Positions 1 to 5,172 of a stretch of DNA of 5,172 nt are shown here, in pieces. This DNA comes from Candidatus Kapaibacterium sp. Its GTDB lineage: Bacteria > Bacteroidota > Ignavibacteria > Kapaibacteriales > Kapaibacteriaceae. The stretch spans positions 1-5,172 of the forward strand of contig JAURNF010000184.1 in the NCBI GenBank assembly GCA_030830285.1, given 5' to 3'. Within the stretch, counting starts at the first letter, position 1. Each line of letters starts with the position of its first letter. The position numbers were made by a program, and so were the translations under genes. The notes under the pieces are model-generated. The model searched no databases and was not told the origin of the DNA. It saw nothing but the letters and a program-made list of their open reading frames with translations.

Positions 1-924
1 GCGTTTAGTGATACGTTCGAAGTCATCATCGCAGATGGGATGTCGGACGATGGAACACGTGAGCTTCTTGCGGAGCTCCAACAGGCGAAGTGGGACTTCG
101 AGCTCCACGTGATCGACAATCCTGAACGATACATTCCATTTGCACTCAATCGTGCAGTCGCGGCATCACGTGGCACCTACATCGTACGCGTTGACGGACA
201 CGCACGAATCGGTCCGACCTATCTCACCGAGATCGTTCATCCCTTGCGGACTGGCCAGGCAGACGTTGTCGGACCTCGCATTCAACTCATCGCGGGGTCA
301 GCATCACCCATTGCACAAGCCATAGCCGTGTGCTCTGCGAGTGCTCTCGGCAGTGGTGGTACGGCATCGCGCCGACCATTGATCGCACCTGTCGACGTAT
401 CCCACGCCGTCATGTCCTGCTACCGCCGTGACGTATGGGAGCTCAACGGTGGGTATGATGAAGCGCTACTGTCGAATGAAGACTTTGACTTCGATATGCG
501 TGCAGCACGCCAAGGTGCGCGCATCCTTGCCTTGCCCTCGCCAACCTTTTCACTCGTTGCACGCGCAACGTTAGGTACGCTGGCGCAACAACGTTGGCGC
601 TACGGATGGTGGAAGGGAGCCGTGCTCCACAAAATGCCAACGTCGCTACACCTACGTCAGGCAATCCCAGTACTTGCGTTGATCGCACTTGTAGCACTCG
701 TTGTTGCTTCCGCACTCGGTGCAGTATCACCAACGGTGATCATCTGGAGCGTTGTTGTGTATTGTGGAATAGCGATCATGACGGCATTTGCAGAGGCAAA
801 GCACTATCCAAGTGCAACATCGCTCGTTGTTGCGACGATTGTCGCTCCAGTCATCTTTGCCATCATTCATGGCGTGTGGGCGTGCGGCGTGTGCGCCGGA
901 CTTGTCGTGAATCCGCGTCGTTAA
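1..924 (+). CDS. Family 2 glycosyltransferase, ExoA-like, membrane-anchored (5' partial)
   Basis: The reading frame is open from base 1, so the gene begins upstream; 307 residues are visible and roughly the first 20-40 are missing. Residues below count from base 1. The GT-A fold is recognisable: the nucleotide-sugar motif DGMSDDGT (residues 12-19), a metal-binding DxD-type VDGH (64-67), a GGYDE turn (150-154) and NEDFDFDMR (159-167) in the acceptor/catalytic region. The blocks NPERYIPFALN, RVDGHA and RYGWWKG followed by a RQ-P run resemble ExoA-type succinoglycan glucosyltransferases. Three hydrophobic segments (about 222-242, 245-264, 274-300) form a C-terminal membrane tail, so the enzyme likely works at the inner face of the cytoplasmic membrane, adding a sugar to a lipid-linked exopolysaccharide or glycan. 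Donor and acceptor cannot be read from the sequence. It converges on clpX, sharing the TTAA that ends both genes. Family is secure; the specific reaction is inference. Confidence 0.88.
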   Translation, partial: AFSDTFEVIIADGMSDDGTRELLAELQQAKWDFELHVIDNPERYIPFALNRAVAASRGTYIVRVDGHARIGPTYLTEIVHPLRTGQADVVGPRIQLIAGSASPIAQAIAVCSASALGSGGTASRRPLIAPVDVSHAVMSCYRRDVWELNGGYDEALLSNEDFDFDMRAARQGARILALPSPTFSLVARATLGTLAQQRWRYGWWKGAVLHKMPTSLHLRQAIPVLALIALVALVVASALGAVSPTVIIWSVVVYCGIAIMTAFAEAKHYPSATSLVVATIVAPVIFAIIHGVWACGVCAGLVVNPRR

Positions 925-2198
925 GACGAAGCGCGTGCCGACGGTGTATCGCTGACTTCCAGCAGAGGAGCGGATCCACGCTCAACCACGTCTGCAGTGA
1001 TCACGCACTTGCGAACACCTTGCACATCTGGCAGACGGTACATGATTGGGTTCATCACTTCTTCCATTACGCCGCGGAGTGCACGTGCACCGGTACGTCG
1101 CGACTTTGCCTTTGCAACGATGTGCACAAGCGCCTCGTGTTCGAACTGTAGCTCGACGCCCTCGAGGAGAAGAAGCTTTTGATACTGCTTCACAATCGCA
1201 TTCTTCGGATTCGTCAGAATATCCAGCATCGCCTCGTCGCTCAGTGGATCCAACGCCGTGATCACCGGCAAACGACCGATGAATTCAGGGATGAAACCAA
1301 AGCTCATCAGATCTTCTGGCTCAACGTGGCGTAGCAACTCCGTTGACTCTTCAACGGTTGCTGCTGTTGGCGCGGTAAAGCCCATTGTTGATGGACGCTT
1401 GCGACGTGCGATGATCTTTTCGAGACCCTCGAAGGCACCGCCACACACGAAGAGGATATTGCGCGTGTTCACGTAGATCAGCGGCTGTTCCGGATGCTTG
1501 CGTCCACCCTTTGGCGGAATACCTGCGATCGTACCCTCGAGCATCTTCAGCAGACCCTGTTGAACGCCTTCGCCCGAGACATCACGTGTGATCGATGCTG
1601 AGTCGCTCTTCCGCGTGATCTTGTCGATCTCGTCAACATAGATGATGCCGCGCTCGGCACGTTCAACGTTGTAGTCGGCGTTCTGCAGGAGATTCACAAT
1701 GATCGATTCGACATCGTCGCCAACGTAACCAGCTTCGGTAAGTGTGGTTGCATCAGCGATGGCAAACGGGACATCGAGAATACGTGCGAGTGTTTGTGCA
1801 AGTAACGTCTTTCCGGTACCTGTTGGACCAAGCAGGAGGATGTTGCTCTTTTCGATGTTTACATCATCGAACGCACTCACAAGGTTCTCAGCTTGCAGAC
1901 GCTTGTAGTGGTTGTAGACCGCAACGGAGAGCACTTCCTTGGCTGCGTCTTGTCCGATCACATGCGTATCAAGCTGACGTTTAATCTCTGATGGACGTGG
2001 CAGCGCTGCAATGTCGGAGCGTAGCGTTGTTGTTGGTTGATTCTTCCGCAGAATCTCAACCGAGTTCTGAACACAGATATCACAGATGTACACGCCCTTA
2101 CCTGCGATCAAGCTCACGACTTCGCGCGAGCTACGACTGCAGAACGAACAATGAAGTTCTTCTGGGGTGCCAGACTGTGGTGGTTCAGTAATGCTCAT
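921..2198 (-). CDS. clpX: ATP-dependent Clp protease ATP-binding subunit ClpX
   Basis: ClpX is a hexameric AAA+ unfoldase that recognises tagged or misfolded proteins, unfolds them with ATP and threads them into ClpP in the cytoplasm. The 425 residues match the usual length. Visible in order: a zinc-binding domain with Cys17, Cys20, Cys39 and Cys42; Walker A GPTGTGKT (124-131); the pore-1 loop GYVG (157-160); Walker B IIYVDEID (185-192, Glu190); the pore-2 segment RDVSGEG (205-211); the RKH loop (233-235); FIGRLP with the arginine-finger candidate Arg309; and sensor 2 GARALR (370-375). The ClpP-docking tripeptide, usually IGF, reads MGF (272-274). The ATG overlaps the clpP stop codon by one base, and I see no strong Shine-Dalgarno there, so translation is probably coupled to clpP. 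The 3' end overlaps the convergent glycosyltransferase by 4 bp. All core catalytic motifs are intact. Confidence 0.98.
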   Translation of the reverse strand: MSITEPPQSGTPEELHCSFCSRSSREVVSLIAGKGVYICDICVQNSVEILRKNQPTTTLRSDIAALPRPSEIKRQLDTHVIGQDAAKEVLSVAVYNHYKRLQAENLVSAFDDVNIEKSNILLLGPTGTGKTLLAQTLARILDVPFAIADATTLTEAGYVGDDVESIIVNLLQNADYNVERAERGIIYVDEIDKITRKSDSASITRDVSGEGVQQGLLKMLEGTIAGIPPKGGRKHPEQPLIYVNTRNILFVCGGAFEGLEKIIARRKRPSTMGFTAPTAATVEESTELLRHVEPEDLMSFGFIPEFIGRLPVITALDPLSDEAMLDILTNPKNAIVKQYQKLLLLEGVELQFEHEALVHIVAKAKSRRTGARALRGVMEEVMNPIMYRLPDVQGVRKCVITADVVERGSAPLLEVSDTPSARASS

Positions 2199-2788
2199 TA
2201 TGCAGTGCGTTCCATTACCTTATCGATCAAACCGTAGGCCAACGCTTCTTGCGGCGACATGTAGTTGTCGCGATCAGCGTCCTTCTTGATCGTTTCGTAA
2301 TCCTTGCCAGTGTGTGTCGAGATGATGCCGTACAGCGTATCGCGAATACGGAGCATCTCCTTGGTGTAGATCTCAATGTCAGTTGCCTGGCCTTGTGTGC
2401 CACCCAGAGGCTGGTGCATCATGATGCGTGAGTTTGGCAGCGCATAGCGCTTACCCTTCGCACCTGCACACAACAACACTTGCGCCATTGAAGCCGCCAT
2501 GCCAACGCAGATCGTTGACACATCTGGCTTGACGAATTGCATGGTATCGTAAATCGCCAGACCAGCAGACACGCTGCCACCTGGTGAATTGATGTAGAGC
2601 GAGATGTCCTTGTTTGGATCTTCGCTCTGGAGGAACAGCAGCTGTGCGATCGTTAGGCTTGCAACGTAGTCATCGATTGGCGTGCCAATGAAAACGATAC
2701 GCTCCTTGAGCAATCGCGAGTAGATGTCGTATGCACGCTCACCACGACTGGTCTGTTCGACCACCATAGGGACGAGTTGGTTGTGCAT
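2198..2788 (-). CDS. clpP: ATP-dependent Clp protease proteolytic subunit ClpP
   Basis: ClpP is a serine peptidase that forms a two-ring 14-mer barrel and degrades polypeptides fed in by ClpX. The 196 residues are typical. The catalytic triad is complete: Ser100 in GMAAS-M (96-101), His125 in MMHQP (123-127) and Asp174 in ADRDNYMS (171-178). The spacing of 25 and 49 residues equals that of E. coli ClpP. The SPGGSV strand/oxyanion segment (68-73) and C-terminal EALAYGLID (181-189) are also present. The leader ahead of VVEQTSRGERAYDIYSRLL is short, and no long propeptide is seen. The ATG at 2786-2788 has AAGGAG six bases upstream, which fixes the start and argues against the in-frame Met8. It lies 35 bp after tig and overlaps clpX in a TAATG junction, the common tig-clpP-clpX order, so cotranscription is likely. 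Confidence 0.98.
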   Translation of the reverse strand: MHNQLVPMVVEQTSRGERAYDIYSRLLKERIVFIGTPIDDYVASLTIAQLLFLQSEDPNKDISLYINSPGGSVSAGLAIYDTMQFVKPDVSTICVGMAASMAQVLLCAGAKGKRYALPNSRIMMHQPLGGTQGQATDIEIYTKEMLRIRDTLYGIISTHTGKDYETIKKDADRDNYMSPQEALAYGLIDKVMERTA

Positions 2789-2794
2789 GATGTG

Positions 2795-2800
2795 CTCCTT
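2795..2800 (-). promoter_or_regulatory. Shine-Dalgarno site of clpP
   Basis: AAGGAG on the minus strand, with six bases between it and the ATG at 2786-2788. It is near-perfectly complementary to the usual anti-Shine-Dalgarno sequence and selects the first Met over Met8. It matters for lineage as well, because typical Bacteroidia rarely use such sites. Confidence 0.8.
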
Positions 2801-2823
2801 CGTACTGATGTCGCAGGGAAAGG

Positions 2824-4092
2824 TTAGATCGCTTGTTGATCAGAATCGACAGTGACGTCGTTCACAATCGCGTAGTCTAAGAGCGTGCGTACAGCCTTTT
2901 CTGCAAGAAGCTGATCTTCTACAGAATGGTTCTGACGCATGATCATGCGCAATTGATCTTCTTGCAATCCAAATCGTCCAGCTGCAGCGGTGATATCATC
3001 ATCAGAAATCGTTAGGCTTTCAGCTTCGACGACTCGGTCGCGAATGAGTTCCCAACGAACGATACGTTCTGCTGACGGACGGAATTCGTTTTCAAGATCG
3101 TGCGCTGTGAGTTGATCGATGCCAGGAGCACCCTCGTTGCGCTTCTTGAAATCTTCGAAGAGTTGGTGGATCACCGCGTGCACGAGTGGCTCTGGCACAT
3201 TGAATTCATGTGCCTTCACAAGCTGGTCGATGATCTGCGCTTCAACGCGTTCCTTCGTTGCCTGCTCGAAATACTCTTGGAGTTGGCGCTCAATATCAGC
3301 GCGCAGCTCCTCTGTCGTATTGAAGCGTCCACCCGTGATCATTGCAACGAACTCATTTGTGAATTCCGCTGGAATCACACGCTGAATGTCGGTGACTGTA
3401 ACACGGTAGTTCGCTGGCTGTTGCTTCTCGTCTTCTGTTTCTGCAACGTACGAGAACGTGTCGCCCATCTTCGTGTTCGCAAGTGACGAGCGCAGGTTCA
3501 TGTCGATGTTGTCATCCTCGAGGAAGACACGCTCTTCGCGCGCTTCTGCGCCAATGATTGGCATCGATGTCTCACGATCGAGCTCGTGCATCGAGATTGT
3601 TGCGAGGAACAATGTTCCATCGATTTGCTCTGCTGGCTCGAATGAAGCAGCGCGGAGACAAATACGATCAACTTCTTGCTGCACGTCGTCTTCGGTAGCG
3701 TTCTTGATCGGACGTTCAACGACCAGACCACGATATGCACCGAGTTCGAATTCAGGCATCACATCAAAGCGAATCGTAAACGACACGCCTGTAGGTGACT
3801 TCTGAATGTCGGTAAGCGCCGGGTTGCCAACAACACGGAGCTTCTCCTGTGTCGCGAACGAGCGAAACTCCGCGTCTGCGATCGTCTCCAGTGCTTCGTT
3901 CTCGATATCACGCGCAAAACGCTGCTTGATGATCGGGATTGGCACCTTGCCCTTGCGGAACCCAGGGAGTGTGATACCCTCCTGCGCGCGCTCATAGGCA
4001 CGTTCGTAATGCGGTTTCAGTTCGCTTTCCGTGAGTTCAATGCGCACCTCACGGATGCACTCCTCGATTGTCGTTAGGGTGCGTTCCACCAA
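2824..4092 (-). CDS. tig: Trigger factor, ribosome-associated chaperone
   Basis: Trigger factor binds the ribosome near the exit tunnel and shields nascent chains. At about 422 residues it fits the family. The N-terminal ribosome-binding domain (about 1-115) carries the signature GFRKGKVP (44-51), equivalent to the E. coli Phe-Arg-Lys ribosome contact. A middle domain (about 155-245) sits where the FKBP-type peptidyl-prolyl isomerase should be, but the expected Gly-rich, IPGFE-like residues are not visible. The C-terminal helical chaperone domain (about 258-420) includes NVPEPLV (298-304) and many charged helices. There is no ATG at the 5' end. The outer limit given is TTG (4090-4092), but GTG one codon later (4087-4089) is better placed, seven bases from an AAGGAG site versus four for TTG. 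The protein may therefore be 421 residues. It follows tRNA-Leu by 40 bp and precedes clpP by 35 bp. Confidence 0.95.
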   Translation of the reverse strand: MVERTLTTIEECIREVRIELTESELKPHYERAYERAQEGITLPGFRKGKVPIPIIKQRFARDIENEALETIADAEFRSFATQEKLRVVGNPALTDIQKSPTGVSFTIRFDVMPEFELGAYRGLVVERPIKNATEDDVQQEVDRICLRAASFEPAEQIDGTLFLATISMHELDRETSMPIIGAEAREERVFLEDDNIDMNLRSSLANTKMGDTFSYVAETEDEKQQPANYRVTVTDIQRVIPAEFTNEFVAMITGGRFNTTEELRADIERQLQEYFEQATKERVEAQIIDQLVKAHEFNVPEPLVHAVIHQLFEDFKKRNEGAPGIDQLTAHDLENEFRPSAERIVRWELIRDRVVEAESLTISDDDITAAAGRFGLQEDQLRMIMRQNHSVEDQLLAEKAVRTLLDYAIVNDVTVDSDQQAI

Positions 4093-4096
4093 TGGG

Positions 4097-4102
4097 CTCC
4101 TT
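4097..4102 (-). promoter_or_regulatory. Shine-Dalgarno site of tig
   Basis: AAGGAG on the minus strand, identical to the clpP site. It is four bases from TTG (4090-4092) and seven from GTG (4087-4089); the clpP spacing is six. This favours GTG as the true tig start. No in-frame ATG lies between the tRNA gene and this site. Confidence 0.75.
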
Positions 4103-4132
4103 CGATCGCCGTAACAGGAAAGGAATAATTTG

Positions 4133-4213
4133 TGCGGAAGGAGAGACTCGAACTCTCACGGGTCGCCCCGCCAGATCCTAAGTCTGGTGCGTCTGCCATT
4201 TCGCCACTTCCGC
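4133..4213 (-). tRNA. tRNA-Leu (anticodon UAG)
   Basis: The minus strand folds into a complete class II tRNA of 81 nt. The acceptor stem is GCGGAAG (4213-4207) pairing with CTTCCGC (4140-4134), with discriminator A at 4133. The D arm is GCG/CGC around an AAATGGCAGA loop. The anticodon stem is CCAGA/TCTGG with loop CTTAGGA, giving anticodon UAG at 4180-4178, which reads CUA and probably other CUN leucine codons. A long variable arm (CGGG/CCCG, 13 nt) is typical of Leu tRNAs. The T arm is GAGAG-TTCGAGT-CTCTC. The CCA end is not encoded (ACA follows the acceptor stem), so it must be added after transcription. The gene lies 20 bp after csaA and 40 bp before tig, all on the same strand. Confidence 0.97.
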
Positions 4214-4220
4214 AGAACCG

Positions 4221-4228
4221 CAAAAGTA
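4221..4228 (-). promoter_or_regulatory. Candidate -7 promoter element for the tRNA-Leu/tig block
   Basis: TACTTTTG on the minus strand matches the Bacteroidota -7 consensus TAnnTTTG and ends seven bases before the mature tRNA 5' end, a distance that suits transcription starting close to the tRNA. I see no convincing TTTG-type -33 element at the usual distance, where the csaA coding end lies. If real, it would serve tRNA-Leu and, by read-through, tig-clpP-clpX, since no other promoter-like sequence is visible before tig. Confidence 0.4.
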
Positions 4229-4233
4229 CGGAA

Positions 4234-4569
4234 TTACCGCAACCTAGTGCCATTCGGCACCTGAGAATCAGGTACGCAAAGCGTCACAGCCCCGTCTGGC
4301 AGATGGAAGCCCGTTACCAGCACCTCGGACATCCAGGGGCCGATTTGCTTGCCCCCTAGACCGCAGACGCAGACAACCTGCTTGCCCGTAAGCTGTTCTG
4401 GTGTATAGAGTTGCGTTATCTGGGCACTCGACGTGCAAACGCCCAGATCGCCCAGATCAACCCACAGCTTGTACGCGGGTTTTCGGGCCTCCGGGAACGG
4501 CTCGGCGCGGACGATCGTGCCCACGCGCATATCGAGTCGGTCGAACTCTTCGAAGGTTGCTTGTGCCAT
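4234..4569 (-). CDS. csaA: CsaA-like tRNA-binding (OB-fold) protein
   Basis: The 111 residues match the CsaA family along their whole length: FEEFDRLDMRVGTIVRAE at the N-terminus, FPEARKPAYKLWVDLG (25-40), SSAQIT, YTPEQLTGKQVV, SEVLVTGF and the C-terminal VPNGTRL. CsaA is a small homodimeric OB-fold protein related to the tRNA-binding domains of Arc1p and Met-tRNA synthetase. In Bacillus it was described as an export-related chaperone, and its exact role is unsettled. The usual NFPP preceding KQIG is replaced by GLGG (about residues 72-75). The start is the ATG at 4567-4569. The frame stays open upstream to about 4941, but that extension is antisense to hpnE, lacks family similarity and would double the usual length. 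No Shine-Dalgarno is visible. It ends 20 bp before tRNA-Leu on the same strand and diverges from hpnE across 18 bp. Confidence 0.9.
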   Translation of the reverse strand: MAQATFEEFDRLDMRVGTIVRAEPFPEARKPAYKLWVDLGDLGVCTSSAQITQLYTPEQLTGKQVVCVCGLGGKQIGPWMSEVLVTGFHLPDGAVTLCVPDSQVPNGTRLR

Positions 4570-4586
4570 TGTGCGCAATTTGCACA
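4570..4586. repeat. Short inverted repeat between the csaA and hpnE start codons
   Basis: TGTGC (4570-4574) and GCACA (4582-4586) form a five-base inverted repeat around a seven-base centre. It occupies nearly all of the 18-bp gap between the two divergent start codons. It could be an operator seen by both genes, but arms this short also occur by chance. No known regulator site is recognised. Confidence 0.25.
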
Positions 4587-4587
4587 C

Positions 4588-5172
4588 ATGCACGTTGTGA
4601 TCATCGGCGCCGGCTGGGCCGGGGTAGCAGCAGCGGTCCATGCAGTTGAGCAAGGGGCCCGCGTTACCGTCATCGAGGAACGTCCCTACATCGGCGGACG
4701 TGCCCGATCGTTCCCTGACCGAACCACGGAAACCATCATTGATAACGGACAGCACATCATGATGGGGTGCTACCGAGAGGTGTTGCATGTGCTGCAAACA
4801 CTCGGCACCGTTGATCTTCTCGAGCGACAGACTGCGTTGCGTGTTGGGTTTATCGATGCACGGGGCCGGCAGGACCTCCTTGATGCATCGTCTGTTCCCG
4901 GCAAGCTTGGCGTGGCACTCGGCATCCTGCGATTGCGACAACTACCGCTCCGCGATCGCCTTGCAGCTCTGCGCTTTGCCGTACGCCTCACAATCAACCG
5001 CATCGACGCGCATGGACTCACATGCTCCGAACTGTTCACCGCCTACCGTCAACCACCCCTGCTTGTGGAGCGCTTGTGGGAGCCCATCGTGCTGGCCACG
5101 ATGAACGCACCCATCCACCAAGCCTCTGCCGAGCTGTTTTGTACCGTGATGCGTCTCGCGTTTCTCGGTGGA
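4588..5172 (+). CDS. hpnE: Hydroxysqualene dehydroxylase HpnE, FAD-dependent (3' partial)
   Basis: The frame runs from ATG 4588-4590 to the window edge with no stop: 195 residues of a protein usually a little over 400 long. The N-terminal FAD-binding Rossmann fold has IIGAGWAG (GxGxxG at Gly7, Gly9, Gly12), the ribose-binding Glu30 ending strand 2 (VTVIE) and GGRARS (36-41). IDNGQHIMMGCYRE (51-64) is the hallmark that separates HpnE from other amine-oxidase-type desaturases. WEPIVLATMNAP (164-175) with the following HQASAELF also fits the family. In the HpnCDE pathway, HpnD and HpnC convert farnesyl diphosphate via presqualene diphosphate to hydroxysqualene, and HpnE reduces this to squalene, a hopanoid or sterol precursor. 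hpnC and hpnD would have to lie outside this window. The alternative is a carotenoid desaturase-like enzyme, less likely given the DNGQH block. No in-frame upstream start or Shine-Dalgarno is visible. Confidence 0.88.
   Translation, partial: MHVVIIGAGWAGVAAAVHAVEQGARVTVIEERPYIGGRARSFPDRTTETIIDNGQHIMMGCYREVLHVLQTLGTVDLLERQTALRVGFIDARGRQDLLDASSVPGKLGVALGILRLRQLPLRDRLAALRFAVRLTINRIDAHGLTCSELFTAYRQPPLLVERLWEPIVLATMNAPIHQASAELFCTVMRLAFLGG

Noticed and set aside
443..733. 96-residue minus-strand open frame opposite the glycosyltransferase
   Set aside because: It is antisense to conserved glycosyltransferase motifs and has no family features of its own.
594..1151. 185-residue plus-strand open frame
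   Set aside because: It spans the end of the glycosyltransferase gene in another frame and the antisense of clpX; its composition is rich in Cys, Arg and His without any domain pattern.
3100..3486. 128-residue plus-strand open frame opposite tig
   Set aside because: It is antisense to the conserved C-terminal half of trigger factor and has no recognisable motif or ribosome-binding site; it is a shadow of codon bias.
4247..4260. GTGCC-ATTC-GGCAC hairpin at the end of csaA as a terminator
   Set aside because: The stem encodes the conserved VPNGT residues, so its sequence is constrained by the protein, and no T-run follows on the minus strand.
4570..4587. TTTG at 4579-4582 as a -7 element for hpnE
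   Set aside because: The preceding bases do not match TAnn, and the site ends only five bases before the ATG, with no -33 partner visible.
4570..4941. N-terminal extension of csaA giving a 235-residue protein
   Set aside because: The extension is exactly antisense to the well-supported hpnE coding sequence, has no family similarity, and would double the normal CsaA length of about 110 residues.
1..5172. Mobile elements, CRISPR arrays, phage genes, toxin-antitoxin pairs or a defence island
   Set aside because: All of the window is accounted for by recognisable housekeeping or biosynthetic genes; I saw no transposase, direct-repeat array, integrase or attachment-site duplication of the tRNA 3' end.

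Overview
The window is a compact, gene-dense piece of bacterial chromosome of moderate GC, with five complete genes, two genes cut by the window edges and one tRNA gene. Intergenic gaps are 40 bp or less. The lineage is uncertain. A TAnnTTTG-type -7 element just before the tRNA gene suggests the Bacteroidota/Chlorobi (FCB) side of the tree. The strong AAGGAG Shine-Dalgarno sites before tig and clpP are unlike typical Bacteroidia or Flavobacteriia and would better suit an early-branching relative (Chlorobi, Ignavibacteria or Kapabacteria-like). This placement is inference only.

Layout, left to right: (1) 1-924, plus strand, the C-terminal part of an ExoA-like family 2 glycosyltransferase with a membrane-embedded tail. 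(2) 921-4092, minus strand, a protein quality-control block read tig -> clpP -> clpX: trigger factor, the ClpP peptidase and the ClpX unfoldase. (3) 4133-4213, minus strand, tRNA-Leu(UAG), 40 bp upstream of tig. (4) 4234-4569, minus strand, csaA, a small OB-fold tRNA-binding/chaperone-like protein, 20 bp upstream of the tRNA. (5) 4588 to the window end, plus strand, the N-terminal part of hpnE, the FAD-dependent hydroxysqualene dehydroxylase of bacterial squalene synthesis, divergent from csaA and cut by the window edge.

The minus-strand genes form one co-directional run, csaA - tRNA-Leu - tig - clpP - clpX. Trigger factor folds nascent chains at the ribosome exit, ClpX unfolds substrates and ClpP degrades them. 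CsaA is itself described as a tRNA-binding and export-related chaperone, so the run is thematically coherent. A candidate promoter 7 bp before the tRNA could drive tRNA-tig-clpP-clpX. clpP and clpX overlap by one base (TAATG), which implies translational coupling. clpX and the glycosyltransferase converge and share a TTAA that supplies both stop codons.

I found no CRISPR array, mobile element, phage gene or clearly new system. Most of the window is well-known housekeeping content. The points worth a second look are local: the 18-bp divergent csaA/hpnE gap, an altered signature loop in CsaA, an apparently non-catalytic PPIase domain in trigger factor, the non-ATG start of tig, and the tRNA gene inside the chaperone run.
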